From NCBI GenBank assembly GCA_964019165.1, contig OZ025273.1, positions 15,916,714-15,980,713 on the forward strand: a DNA stretch of 64,000 nucleotides. Direction: 5' to 3'. Source of the stretch: Mastigias papua (lineage: Eukaryota > Cnidaria > Scyphozoa > Rhizostomeae > Mastigiidae). Shown one piece after another: positions 13,440 to 26,627 of this stretch; the first letter of the stretch is position 1, and each line of letters opens with the position of its first letter. Made by a program: the position numbers and the translations under genes. Under the pieces are notes generated by a model. It was not told the origin of the DNA and did no database searches. It saw nothing but the letters and a program-made list of their open reading frames with translations.

Positions 13440-14320
13440 ATATTCCACGACCATCCCCTGCGTGTTAATCGCCATTACAGTTCAAGAGCCAACTCGTGGA
13501 AAATTTCGTTCTTTTGATGCTAGGTGAGTCGCTACTTTCGTACAAAACATTTCGACTTGAGTGTGCCAATTTGTCCTTTGTCGCATGTGTGCCTTGCCTA
13601 CGATTATGAGCTATGTATCTCAATGTTTTCAGCGAAGTCCAGCGAACCTCTCTCGCTGGATTATCGCCATGACAGTTGCTTCCCATGCCGTTCTAATCTA
13701 TTCCCTAAATCACCGTGCTTTTGGTGCTAAATTGTTCTTAAGTATCGAGGAGAAGTTTACAGTTATATTCTCTGCTATTGTAGTATGTATTTCGCGTGTA
13801 TATACTGGAGATAATTGCGATCGGGTAGCTTTTAATTTGGACAGTGCCCTCAAGGTCACAGTTTGCCCTTTGACTTGGAAGGAACTATTGCAAGTATTTT
13901 CTACCAGGTGAGTGGTTATCTAAAGCTATTAAGTTTCATTTCAAATTGCCTGTCTTTGCTCTGTTAACTGTGTGTAATTTCTATAGTATTTTGGACACTT
14001 ATCTTCACTAATGTCAGCGAGATTACAATCGCTTCCCTCGGGCATTTTCCGCCATGACAGTTCTTCTGCAAAACGATTGATGTTCTTCGCTGTTTCCGTG
14101 TGGAGTCAAGCGAACTGTCGTCCGTCTGGTACCGGGTGAGTCGTTTTTTCATGTAATAAGGTTTGTTTTTAGATTGCCTTTATTTTGTCTGTCTACTAAA
14201 CCGGTTTAATATTACATAGGTTATATCATTATTTTGGACAGCGAGATTCCTCAACCTTCCCTCGGGAGTAATTCGCCATGACACTTCCTCTCCGATCAGA
14301 TAGAATTTATTCTCTAGATC
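13440..14320 (+). repeat. Tandem array of ~200-bp exon-like modules in U4
   Basis: Four copies of the conserved core run from the cttccctcggg phrase to the gccatgacagtt phrase, at spacings of about 184, 382 and 222 bp. The double-length gap holds a degenerate slot that keeps its donor-like site but has lost the core. The copies share a cgccATGa translation-start-like context and end in ctaccag|gtgagt-like junctions. Confidence 0.6.
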
Positions 14321-14732
14321 GTTGTGGGTCTTTTACAAGATTGTGACGAAATACTTATTATATGTTTACTGCTGTATTCCTTGCTGTATTACTATATTTA
14401 TTGCTTGAATTTAATGCGTGTGTAGATGGGATAGGACATTGTTGTGTTTCCTGATGAATTGTGGTACAGGGGCTGCTGAATATGGTCATTGCTGAATTCA
14501 GTTGGGCCCAGGGTTTTGTTTTTTTATTTGATTGGGATAAGGGTGTAAGTTTTTATGGGTAATATAACTGTTATCAGAAGTTTCCATTCCCCTCAGTTCA
14601 GCCATGGAGGCAACTGCCCTGTGTGTTTGATTCTCATTGCCAGTAGTCAAGAAACATCTAAATACGGTGTGTACAGAGATGTCCAAAGTTTCTGTAATTT
14701 ATTTGCTAACTGTTCTTAATAGTATTCCTATG

Positions 14733-15068
14733 CTATGTTGGTATTCTTACACTCTTTATTTTGTTGTAGGTTGAAGATAGAAATGCGAGGGGATTCCCAA
14801 CTTGAGATGAGGATCGCAGAAACCTCTCATCCTTTGTTTGCGAACAATAGTGTTTACACAAGGCCGCAAGTTTGCAGTTGAGGGCGTGTTTACAAACTGG
14901 ATGGATATCTTGCAATTCTTCGTGGAATTTCGTCTCTTTTCTATAAGGTAAGTGGCTTATTTCATTGACAAGGTTTCGATATAGTTTTGCCTGGATTGTT
15001 TTGTTTAGAATGATCGCTACTTTCCCAGCTAGACGAGAGTTAGTGCGATGTTTTGAGGTAGATTCCAT
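14733..15068 (-). other. Antisense open frame over the exon-like block, U4
   Basis: A 111-codon minus-strand frame. The same frame is open at 28463-28744 and 33636-33947, with recognisably the same peptide (a lysine-rich start, then a Cys/His-rich stretch with spaced CKH and CKHYC groups). It opposes the splice-like signals, which read on the plus strand. No known family is recognised, and it may be an artefact of conserved DNA. Confidence 0.2.
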
Positions 15069-16900
15069 ATGAGTGCCTTTGCTCGGGGGTCATATGATCA
15101 TGGCAGTTTCTATCATGTTCGCTTGATTTTCGCCTTTAATTTACCGTTTTGTTACTATGGAAGTTTCGATTTACTATTTAGGAGATGCTTGCTGTATTAT
15201 TTACTGATATACTAGGACTGTTAGCGTGCTGGTAGTACTTTGTCTTTGCACGAGATTTTCAGTGAATTATAACTGAGTAGTTAGGCCGCTTTGTTTACGT
15301 TTGAGATGTTGTCAGTCACTTCTGCTTAGCTCTTGCTTTGTAGGATACACTTATTGTAAGCTGGAGCGACGATATCATTCAACTTATTCCTTACATTAGT
15401 GGAGTGTAATAGCTCTCTTTCCCGTTTGGTTTCCTTTCAGTATTTTGAGTAAAGTGCTGCGTGTCTTCTCTCTAAACCTTTGAGGGGCGCTTCATAGTAC
15501 TCTCAGTCGCCATAGCTGCCGTGGTACACTTTATATTGTAAAACACTGGGGTATTTATAGTTAAAAGTGCCAAGCCTTATACGGATATTTTATCTACTAA
15601 TTCGCTGATAATATGGTGTATAGTACCGTGCGTTTTACGGTAGTTGCGTCTTGATGTATTTACACTGATATTGTATTCTAAGTTAGCTTTGTATTCAACC
15701 CACATAAGTAACTTATTCACAAGGCTTCATTCAGTATAGTACTTTACTAATGTCCTATGTACTAACAGCAGTCTAACACCCTTTAGTTACAACAGTCTAT
15801 TATTTGTATTCACTATATGCTTTAGTGTTTGGTTGAATTTGCATGTGGGCACTTTGATACTAAATGATCTTTTCCTGGCAAACCAGCTCTGTGCCTTGCT
15901 GAGATGATTTGTTATAGACACCATTAATGATTTCCATAATCATTCTGCACATGATAACATTATGTTTGTTGGTGAAGTAGTTTTGGATAACAAGTATGTG
16001 TATTGTGTAGACTTGATTCCTGGAGCCCCACCATCCAGCCCCCACCTCACTTACCAGTATTAATCATTATCGACTATTATGAGGGGTGTGCTCTAAACGA
16101 TTATTATGTATACAAGCTTATGCCATATTCATACACAGTTTTTGACTTTGAAGTCTTTGTGGAATATTCTAGAGCATCTGTTAGGAATAATCTTCATCTC
16201 TGATGCAGTTGAATTAAACAGTATCATTAGGCACCGCCATGTCAAACAACCTACTTGAATCTAAATTTTATTGGAGTTTCAAAAGTGTTTACTATTACAA
16301 GGTGTGCCCAATTGATGTCCCTAGACCAGATTTGTAGCAGTATATTACCTGATTGCCTGCCTGTATGATTTTGTCACAAGCCTGTATCACTTTTGCATAT
16401 CAGTAGTTACCACTAGCATTATCACTTTTGATTTATCATTCTGCATGTGGTGATATGTTGTTACACTTTTGTATTAATTACAGCTAGCAACCTTAATTGT
16501 ATTGTATTGAATAGACATATAAAGCCCCCCTCCCATCTAATACATAACTATTGTTTTAAATTTTATGTGATGATGCAGTCTCTAAATTTTATCACTTAGT
16601 CTTAAGAGTTACAACTTTATGGTTTTGACAAGAGATTAGCAGTCACTTACATGATTTTGGCCCATAGTATTGTGACCTTTGAGTTTGCTGTAGGATTACA
16701 AAGTAATAGTTTTTTAATTTTGAACACGTAGACTATAAACTTCTGAGGTAGTTTTATTGCATATAGCCAACTGTAATGCCTAGATCATACTGACTGATGC
16801 TAAAGACTATACATAATGTGCTCCCTTTAGTAGTTTAATGTAACGGCCATTTGCACTACTTAAATACTTTTTGTATGTACTGGAGACTAGCGGTTTTTTT

Positions 16901-17376
16901 TGATAGCCCGCTAAACGCGGGCTCCCCTACCCCAGTTACCCGCTGGCCCTGTCAAAATCACTTTGCAAATTAGCCTTGGAATGACTAACGCAGTGCCCCC
17001 ACGAAAGGTTGCATGGTCTGCATTGTCGATGAGCATGGATGAAAAAGCTCGCATAGGATCAAGAGAAGTTGACGTCATTGGAGCACGTGACATCCGGCCT
17101 TTGCAATGGACAAATCGATTAAAATTTGACAGACAACAGTTGTGCAAAAATGCTCGGATACCTGCGCTAGGCTATGGGGCTTTAGAAGATGAAGAAGAAT
17201 GTCCAAAAGCCCCATAGCCTAGCGCAGGTATCCGAGCATTTTTGCACAACTGTTGTCTGTCAAATTTTAATCGATTTGTCCATTGCAAAGGCCGGATGTC
17301 ACGTGCTCCAATGACGTCAACTTCTCTTGATCCTATGCGAGCTTTTTCATCCATGCTCATCGACAATGCAGACCAT
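16901..17376. repeat. Palindrome P4 (right arm truncated)
   Basis: The left arm is complete from tgatagcccgctaaacgcgg. The right arm mirrors it from the centre (about 17177-17210) to gcagaccat at 17376, then stops about 115 bp short of the expected end. The next body's tatatactaagatccc follows at once. Both arms carry the subfamily-specific acaacagttgtgc / gcacaactgttgt variant, and both carry CRE-like and CACGTG cores. Confidence 0.9.
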
Positions 17377-20300
17377 CTGTATATACTAAGATCCCTATAT
17401 GCAAATGAGTCGCCGGCCAATCAGTTCCCTCCATTTGGTACCACGTGACCCGTTTTTTGCCCCTATCTAAATGACAATTCTCCTCCCAGGCCGGTTGGGG
17501 GATCGCCACCAAACTGCTCTTGGGGGTTCTCCTACGTGTCTACTTACTCACAAAGGAGGGGTTTTTCGATATCTCTCTTCTTTCCCGAGATATTCAAAAG
17601 TTAAACGTATGGTCATTTCTCTCATATACTGTCCGCCATCGACAATTTTACCTCTGCGCAGGATTTGTGCTTTCATCTTGGCCACTCGACATGGAGGAAG
17701 GAGGTTGTGCTTTTGCTGTTCCGAGGAGAAGTGGTCGCTTTTCTAGCAGGTAGGCACGTTGTGTTCTTCCTAGATGGGTGACTTAACAGTGTGTGTATTT
17801 ACTTTGTCAAATTTATCAGTTTTCTGCCTTTGTGAGCCCTGTATTTGCCCTGTTTTAGGCCTGAGTGAAGCAGCTTCCCTCGGGTGCATTCTCGCCATGA
17901 CAGTTCTTCTCCAGCCGCTCGATTCTGGTTGCCAAATTGCAATCCATTGACTGGTAAGTTGTACTAAGAGGTTTGCCAGATGGTTCATGTTGTATTCCTT
18001 GGTAGGTTAAGGTAATTTGTATTTGTTTTTCATCCCTGCTATATAGCATCTAGCGAGAGTGTAACTCTCAAATCGGGACTGGCTTGAATGGGACTAATGT
18101 TGCAGTGAGAAGTGCAAGAACATTTCGTTGGTCTGCTATCAGGTGAGTGGTTTCCTTAGTCTATAAAGTTTGATTTCAAATGGCCTGTCTTTCCTCTGTC
18201 CACGCTGTGCATTTTCTACAATCGTGTTGACACTTAATGTCAGTATTGCCAGCGAGATGCTGATACCTTCCCTCAGTGATTTTCCACCATGACAGTTCGT
18301 CTCCAACGCGTTTTATGTTATTCACTGGTGTTGGGTGAAGTCTAGCAAACTTTAGTACGTCTGCTACGAGGTGAGTCTTTTATGTCAAATTGCCTGTCTT
18401 TCCTCTGACCACTGTGTGCATTGTCTATATTATTTTCGACAATTAATTTGCGATCTTTGTTACCGAGATTCCAACACCTTCCCTTGGGGATTTTCCGCCA
18501 TGACAGTTCCTGTACTACAGGATTGCCGTTCTTCGCATTTGCCGGGTGACTTCAAGCGACCTTTTCCTCCATCTGCTACAAGGTGAGTTGTTTTTCATGC
18601 AATAAGTTCTTATTTTAGATTGGCTGTATTTTTCTGTCTACTATACGCGTTTCACATTGCTCAAATTATGTCAGTATTTTGAGCGAAGAGTTTCCTCGAG
18701 CTTCCCTCGGGGTTGTTTCTCCATGACACTTCCTCTCCGATCAGATTGATTTTATTCCCTAGATTGTTGTGGTTTGCTTACAGGATTTTGATGAAATACT
18801 TATGACATATTTACTATTGTATCCCTCTGGTAGATTTCTATTTATTTCTTGGCTATAATGCTTGCTTAGATGGAATAAGAATTCGTTCTGCTTGCTGATG
18901 ACGTTGTGCTACATGGGATGCTGAATATGGGCATTGCTGAGTTCTGTTGGGTTTACTATTTGGCTTACTGTTAATATTTTAAGTTCTTATGGGCAATGTA
19001 ATTATTATAAGGTTTGTATCCCCCTCAGTTCAGTCAAGGAAGCAACTGCTCTGTGTGTTTCATTCCCATTACCAGTAGTCAAAAAACCATCTAAATATAT
19101 TTGTATAGAGATGTCGAATGTGTTTGTAATTTACTTCCTAACTGTTCTTAACATTATTCCTATGATAGTTTGGTGTGCTTCACTCTTTATTTTGTTGTTC
19201 ATTGTAGATAGAAATGCGAGGGGATTCCCAACTTGAGATCAGGATCGCAGAAACCTCTCATCCTTTGTTTGTGAACAATAGTATTTACACAAGACCGCAA
19301 GTTTGCAGTTGAGGGCGAGTTTGCAAAGTGGATGGATGTCTTGCAATTCTTTGTGGAATTTCGTCCCTTCTCTCTAAGGTAAGTGGCTTATTTCATTGAC
19401 ACGGTTTCATTTTAGGTTTGCCAGAATTTTTTTCTCTAGAATGGTCGCTACTTTCCCAGCTAGAGGAGATTTAATGCGATGTTTTGAGGGAGATTCCATA
19501 CGATTGCCTCCTGGGCCATACGATCATGGCAGTTCCTTTCATTGTCGCTTGATTTTCGCCTGTAAATACCCCTTTTGTTACTGCAGGAGTTTCAGTATCA
19601 TATTTAGGAGTTGTTTACTGTATTATTTACTGATATACTAGGACTTTTAGCGTGCTGTTTGTACTTTTGTCTTTGCGCGAGATTTTCACTGAAGTAAGAC
19701 TGAATAGTTAGGCCGCTTTGTTTACGTTTGAGATGTTCTCAGTCATGTCTGCTTAGCTCTTGCTTTTTAGGATACATTTATTGTATGCTGGAGCTAAGAT
19801 ATTATTCAAATTAGTCGTTAGATTAGTGGAGTGTAATAGCCCTCTTTCCCTTTCACTTTTCTTGCAATATGGTGAGGAAAGTACTACGTGTATTCTCTCT
19901 AAACCTTTCAGAGGCGGTTCGTATTACTCTCAGTCTCCATAGCTGATGACTTGGTTATTCCCAGTAGTACACTTTGTATTCTAAATCAATGGGGTATTTA
20001 TAGTTAAAAGTGCCAAACTTATATGGATATTTTATCTACTAATTCGCTGATAATATGGTGTATAGTACCATGCGTTTTACGGTAGTTTCTTCTTGATTTA
20101 TGTACTGTGATATTGTATTCTGACTTAGCTTTGTATTCAACACACTTAGGTAACTTATTCACGAGGCTTTATTCAGCGTAGTACTTTACTAATTGCCTAT
20201 GTACTAACAGCAGTCTAACACTCTGTTTTTACAACAGTCTATTATTTGTAGTCACTATATATTTTAGTGTTTTGGTTGAATCTGCATGTGGGCACTTTTA

Positions 20301-21341
20301 TGCTAAATGTTCTTTCCTGGCAAACCAGCTTTGTACCTTGCTGAGATTATTTGTTATAGATACCATTAATGATTTCCATCATCATTCTGCACATGATAAG
20401 ATTATTTTTGTTGGTCAAGTAGTGTTGGATAACAAGCATGTCTATTGTGTAGACTTCATTCCTGGAGGCCCATTTTCCAGCCCCCACCTGACTTAACAGT
20501 ATTGTTCATAATCAAGTGTTATGAAGGGCGTACTCTAAGAGATTATTATATATACAAGCTTATGCCACCTTCATACACAGTTTTTGAATTTGAAGTCTTT
20601 ATTGAATATGTTAGAACATCTTTGGGAATACTCTTCAGCTTTGATGCACTTGAATTGTACAGTATCATTAGGCATTGCCATGTCAAAATCCTACTTGACT
20701 TCCTCAACCTAGATATGATAGCAGTTTGCCAGTGATTACTAGGTGTGCCTACTTGATGTCCTTAGACCAGAGTTGTAGCAGTGTATTATTTCATGGCCAG
20801 CCTATATGATTTTCCCCCTAGCCTCAACCACTGTCAGATATCAGTAGTTATCGCTAGCACTATCACTTTCCATATATCACTCTACATGTGGTGATATGTT
20901 TTAAAGTTTTGTATTAGTTACAGCTAGCAAACTTATGTGTATTTTATTGAATAGACATATGAAGCCTCCCCCCCTATCTAACACATAACTATTCTTTTAA
21001 ATTTTATTTCATGATGCAATCTCTAAAATTTTATCACTCATTCTTAAGAGTTAGAACTTTGTGTTTTTGACAAGAGTTTAGCATTCACTTACATGATTTT
21101 GGCCAATAGTATTGTTACCTTTGAGTATGCTGTAGGATTACAAAGGAATAGTATTTTAATTATGAACGCTTAGACTATAAAATTCTGAGGTAGTGTTATT
21201 GCATAAAGCCTACTTTAGTGCCTAAATGGTACTGAATGATGCTGAAGACTATACATTATGCGTTTCATTTAGTAGTTTATTGTAACAACCATTTGCACTA
21301 CCTACCTACTATATGTATATACTGGAGACTAGCGGTTTTCT
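17377..21341 (+). repeat. Macrosatellite body U5 (type B)
   Basis: Closely related to U4. Module cores lie near 17874, 18269, 18478 and 18700, with donor-like gtgagt near 18142, 18371 and 18582 and ggtaggcacg near 17749. The exon-like block is 19208-19378, bounded by attgtag and gtaagtgg. The tail ends ggagactagcggttttc. Short open frames are present throughout, but none is convincing as a gene. Confidence 0.8.
17378..17450 (+). promoter_or_regulatory. Promoter-like head of body U5
   Basis: Within about 70 bp there are a TATATA at 17380-17385, the octamer ATGCAAAT at 17399-17406, a CCAAT at 17417-17421 and an E-box CACGTG at 17442-17447. Other bodies repeat the same order with one or more boxes missing: U4 has ATGCAAAT, U6 and U9 have CCAAT plus CACGTG, and U7 has ATGCAAAT plus CCAAT. 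Promoter activity is inferred. Confidence 0.35.
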
Positions 21342-21848
21342 TTGATAGCCCACTAGACGCGGGCTCCCCTACCCCAGTTCAAACGTTGCAGATTAGCCTT
21401 GGAAAGACTAACGCAGTGCCCCCATGAAAGCTGCATGGTCCGCATTGTCAATGAGCATAGATGAAAAAGCTCGCATAGGATCATGAGAGGATGACGTCAT
21501 GGGCCTCTGCATTGGAGCACGTGACATCCGGCTTTGCAATGGAGAAGCTTTTTTCTCTTTCTTTTTCATCCTCAAGAGCCCCATAGCCTAGCGCAGGTAT
21601 CCGAGCATTTTTGCACAATTTTTTCTCGCAAATGTTTGTTGATTTCTCCATTGCAAAGCTGGATGTCACGTGCTCCAATGCAGAGGCCCATGACGTCATC
21701 CTCTCATGATCCTATGCGAGCTTTTTCATCCATGTTCATTGAAAATGCGGACCATGCAGCTTTCATGGGGGCACTGCGTTAGTCTTTCCAAGGCTAATCA
21801 GCAACTTTTGAACTGGGGTAGGGGAGCCGCGTCTAGCGGGCTATCAAA
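21342..21848. repeat. Palindrome P5 (inner left arm deleted)
   Basis: Outer arms pair from gatagcccactagacgcggg to ccgcgtctagcgggctatc. Inside, the left arm stops at caatggagaa (about 21547), while the right arm continues through tagcgcaggtatccgagc and on, so about 65 bp of the right arm near the centre has no partner. TGACGTCA and CACGTG are present on both sides. Confidence 0.9.
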
Positions 21849-24800
21849 AAAATCTCTATATACTAAGATGCCTATATGCTAATTTATGCCAGACCAATAA
21901 CAGGGCTCGAATTGTACCACGTGATTCTCGAAGATCAAAGAGACCTGCAGGTAGCGCGTGAAATTATCTATTTTATCTATTCCTACGGGGTGCGGGGGCT
22001 AGAGCTGAGACTTGTGTTGAGGGTCGATGCAGGTGTTCTACTTTGTACATATGTTGAGATACTAATTTTATCTGTTTTTTTCGCCGAGATATTCGACTTT
22101 CTGTGAGAACCTACGCGAGCCTTTGTTTGCCTCTATTGTTCTCCATTATCTTCGTCCGTAAAGTTGACCAGTTCCCAGTACCACGCGTGCGCTCACAAAC
22201 TGATGTCGATGCTCTTGGTATTACAGAGGTGTTTACTTTTCCCTCAGATGAGTAGCTGGTTTCGTGCCAAAAGGGTTGATTCGTAGTTTGCAGTGATTCC
22301 TTTCACAGCTGTATGCGTTGTCTGTGGGTTTCAGCAACCTGTGGCCTTGATTTCAGCCAGATTGCACTGTTCTCCCTCGCGCGACTATCGGCATGACAGT
22401 TGAGTATTTGCCTCGAGGAGACTTTCTGTTTTTGCTGAAGGTGAGTTGTCGTTTTTGTTATACCTTCTAATTTGATGTATGTTCTAATGTGTTTTCTTCC
22501 TCGGATCTACGCATTTTTTAATTTCATCCGGTCTTTATTTCCAAATTGTCACCCGGTTAGCAATACCTTCCCTCAGGGGTATTTCGCCATGACAGTTTGC
22601 CACTTTAGGCAGTGTTTGCGAGGTGGAGATTTATGTAGTGAATTCGAGGAGAAATTTGTCGTCATTCGGCTAGATAAGTCTTTGGTTTATGTGTGAAAGT
22701 ATCGGTTTATATTTGCCCCTTTATGTCCTTTCTTGATTGTATGCCTTTGCGAAGTTTATCTGAGATGTACCTATTTTGAGCAAATTCGCACGAGATTGCA
22801 TGCATGGTATGTTGGTGGTGCCAGATTCGTTCAGGCCCTGTTGATTTTCGTCGCTAAATAGCCGTTGTTTTTCTACCAAGGTCTGGTGCAATAGTTTTCC
22901 CATGCGTGCCGTCATGAGCGAGGGGTTTTCTCAGTGATTTTCATGTCGTTTTACTTTGAGGGGTTTTCCAAGATCAGTTTCATTTCAGACATAGCTATCA
23001 CGGTGGGGTAGTAGATTCTGAAATTGTACATGCTATAAATCGCTGTGGAATCTACTACAATGTCCGTGAATTTTTAATAGTTGTAACCCAGTTCCGTGTT
23101 GCTTCTAGAATGAATACATTTGCGGGATTTGCTAAGTGCTGTTTCTATCACTGGGGTACTGGATTGTTGCGAGCATTTGTGTTAATTGTGCTCAAATATA
23201 TACTCTGAAGTGTTTATATCGTACTTGCTAAGGATGTTTGGTATAATCCCTCTACCTTTTAAGTGTAAGTGAGTTTCGATTTTATTGTAGATGGTCGCAT
23301 GAAATATGATATGTTCCTGACGTTATCTTACGATAGCAGTTCTTTTGTTTCCGAACAATACACATGACTGCATGTTCGTGGTTGAGGAGTTTCCACAGAT
23401 GGGATTGTGCTGTTGGCATTGCAACTGAACTTCGATGCGTTTTTCTACATGGTAAGTCGCCTGATTTCTTTCAAAAGCTTCGAGTTGGTTTTACCAGTGC
23501 TTTTATCCTTAAATGTTTGTGTTTGCTAGGTCTAAATATGGTGTAGCGGACTCTTTTAATGGAGATTCTCTCAGTTTGCCTCAGCGCTGTGTTACACATG
23601 CTATGTTCCAGTTCCATTGACTTTTCCTTCACAAATTCACTGTGATATTGCTCTTATAGTTTGATGCAACTACTCACGAGTTATTAACAGTAATATTCCT
23701 TGCTGGACTGAGATTTAGTATTGCTATTGGTGCTTAATTTAATGGCAGAAAATGAAATATCATCACAGTCATCCTTAGGCATTAGCAAAATTGTTGATTT
23801 TATTTCTCATTCGCCCATTTAACCGTGCAAGCATTTATATTGGAGAATGGTTACTGGTTTGCCACTAAGACGATATTTGTTAATGATGATTTGAGAGAGA
23901 TTTAATAATTGTTTCTGGGGCGTTATCGGCAAGCCATTTCTCTTCAGATTCGCTTGATTTTCGCTACTAAATTGCCGCTGTGCCACTGCTAACGTTTACT
24001 TCTGCCTACTTCTGGTATTCATAAGATCCTAGAGTATTATACCCTGATATACTAGGAGGTTGTACCGTGCTCTTGCCATTTAGTTTAACTCATATGTAGG
24101 ACTTCAGGATATCTCAGAAGTAGGCCGTTTTGTTTACCTTTTTAATGTTGCTATTCAATCCTAATTAGCCCTTAGCTTTTACCATGCAGCATTGTAGCTA
24201 AATAGCTGTACATTCCCATTTTGTTTCATTCCAATATAATAGGGAATGTTTTGTATATGTATTTAATACCCCATACATGAGACATTACTCATTATATTAC
24301 TCTATATATTACCTCTGTATTTAGATCTGGTTCATAGTTGTTTCAGTGTATATAGTAGTGTTATTTTTGTGTAGTCAAGGTCCATTTTCCTGTTATGATG
24401 ACTTTGTAATTACTGGGAGAGATGCCCCTTTCAGTCTGAGATCACATGTTACAAATACCATGTCTGATTTCCATAGGTCATTCTGCACATGATGATATAG
24501 ATTTCAGGAATGAATAAGTAGTAGCTAGCAACATCATGTGTATTGTCCCCTTCATCCCCCCCCCTCCAACTACTATTTTTTGTTAAAATCAGATTTCGTG
24601 ATTCATGTTGTACAGTGTATCACCAATTCATGCAATAAGCACCTCTGCAGTTATTATATGAGGGTATAATATATATTATGTATGTGATAGTATTTTAATT
24701 CTATGAACATAAGCTATGATGTCCTCTGAGGTATTAAAATTGAATAGTTGCTAAGGTTTGATGCCTCTAGCACAATATTATATGAGATTGTAAGATAATA

Positions 24801-24928
24801 ATATACCAAATGAAAGAGACAATCTTGCATTTAAATTTGTATGCAAACCTTTATCTATGACACAGTGGTAATGATTAGACTTTATTTGTATCCACAAGTT
24901 GACAATTGAATATAGTAGTTAAATTAAA

Positions 24929-24997
<69 letters not shown>

Positions 24998-26113
24998 TTT
25001 AGGAGTCAGTAAATTCAATCACCACATGTATTCATTTGTTAACTGTAATCCAGAGAGCTGTGTGGGTTATTTGTTTTAGGTCATACACAGTTATATATGC
25101 AGTAAAATTATATCATTGCATTTAGAGAGAAAATAAACAAGACAATATTGTATAGAGTTTGACTAATTTAGTGTTATGTGATGGGAGATGATTAGTGGTT
25201 ACAACCAACTGGTAATTTGCCACATTGCACTAGAGTCCTTAGGTAAACCTTGATTTCCATACATACATTTACCTGTAATTTATGGTGTTTTAAGGGCTTA
25301 AGTAGAACAAGCTCTTGGCACAAATATCTATTTCATATTTGTACTCCAGATAGTAGCGACGGTTTTTCATGTGCATTGATATACAGCAACATATCAAGTA
25401 GAATATTCTATTGTATTGAGAAACATGTTGCAAGAGACAATATATTATATCTGTCCATTACCACACTGTAGGAGATTTAGGAAGATTAATGTTTACAACC
25501 AGATTACAGTTGCACTCATGTATTTCAATTTATATACAATATTTAACCTGTTATACACTGCAAATTTCCCTGCTACATTGTACTAGACTCCTTAGGTTAT
25601 AATTGATTTCTATGCATAAGGATACATGTGATTGTGGTATTTTGAGGGATTAAGTAGTACATACTAGCACCACACATAATCATTTTAGTAACCCTAATGC
25701 AAGTAGCGATGTAGGTTCTTGATTTCTATTCATACTTAGCTATATATGTGTTATATTATTCGTATTCTATGGAGACGCATGAAGTTATGCACAATATTTA
25801 ACATAAATAACTTTACCCTATTACATTGTACTAGACCCTGTAGGTTACAAGTGATTCTCATGCTTAAGAATGCATTCGATTGTGGTATTTTAAGGAATTA
25901 GTATAGGGTATAACCACACATTTCATTACGTCAGTTTAATCCAGATAGCAGTGAAAGCTATTCATTTTCATTTATACACAGCTGTATATCTAGTATATTA
26001 TGTGTATTCTATGGACACACATGATGCTATGCACAATATGTTATATGCTATGCAAATCCATGGAATTTTACAAACAATATAGTCCCTATTGATATGATGA
26101 AGACTAGCAGTTG
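21849..26113 (+). repeat. Macrosatellite body U6 (type A)
   Basis: Nearly identical to U9 along its length. The head has TATATA, a CCAAT at 21894-21898 and an E-box near 21918. Module cores lie near 22390 and 22585. An exon-like block at 23291-23451 is bounded by attgtag and ggtaagtcgc. The tail has an (ATG)n tract at 24929-24997 and diverged internal repeats. No protein gene is recognised. Confidence 0.8.
24929..24997. repeat. (ATG)n microsatellite in U6
   Basis: An uninterrupted run at the position equivalent to those in U3 and U9. The U9 tract is much longer, so length has changed since U6 and U9 duplicated. Confidence 0.95.
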
Positions 26114-26627
26114 TTTGATAGCCCGCTAGACGCGTGCTCCCCCTACCCCCAATCAAAGCTGGAGATTAGCCTTGGAAAGACTAACGCAGTCGCCCATCGA
26201 AGCAGCATGGTCCGCATTTTCGATGAGGATCACGGGAAGGTGACGTCATGTGCCTCTGCGATGGAGCACGTGACCATCAGCATTGCATTGGTCAAATCGA
26301 AAAAATTGCGAGAAAAAATTGTGCAAATGATGCTCGGATACCTGCGCTAGGCTACGGGGCTGAATAAGAAGAGGAGGAAAGCCCCGTAGCCTAGCGCAGG
26401 TATCCGAGCATTTTTTGCACAATTTTTTCTCGCAATTTTTTCGATTTGACCAGTGCAATGCTGATGGTCACGTGCTCCATCACAGAGGCACATGATGTCA
26501 CCTTCCCGTGATCCTCATCGAAAATGCGGACCATGCTGCTTCGATGGGCGACTGCGTTAGTCTTTCCAAGGCTAATCTCCAGCTTTGATTGGGGGTAGGG
26601 GAGCACGCGTCTAGCGGGCTATCAAAA
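26114..26627. repeat. Palindrome P6
   Basis: A nearly perfect inverted repeat of about 514 bp. Both arms share the private variant acgcgtgctcc / ggagcacgcgt near the ends, where most copies have acgcgggctcc. The centre is a short purine-rich spacer near 26362-26380. The left CRE-like core is TGACGTCA; the right is weakened (tgatgtca). Confidence 0.92.

Larger units (their letters stand above)
12968..16900 (+). repeat. Macrosatellite body U4 (type B)
   Basis: The head has TATATA at 12970-12975 and the octamer ATGCAAAT at 12990-12997. Module cores (cgccatgacagtt or close variants) lie near 13467, 13651, 14033 and 14255, with donor-like gtgagt near 13327, 13524, 13909 and 14135. The exon-like block is 14770-14947, ending aag|gtaagtgg. 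An AT-rich tail follows, ending tggagactagcgg. The longest open frames (13561-13911 on plus, 14733-15068 on minus) show no known domain. Confidence 0.8.

Noticed and set aside
13561..13911. A 116-codon frame in U4 as a real gene
   Set aside because: It crosses two module boundaries and a donor-like site, and the same frame is interrupted in U5, U7 and U8.
13440..14320. CRISPR-like array from regularly spaced repeats
   Set aside because: Spacing is about 200 bp, repeats are degenerate, the 'spacers' are themselves homologous and the DNA is eukaryotic.
16963..17420. Mirror-image open frames of 78-84 codons within P4 (similar ones in other palindromes)
   Set aside because: Each is the reverse complement copy of the other arm, an automatic result of the palindrome, and subfamily differences break the frames.
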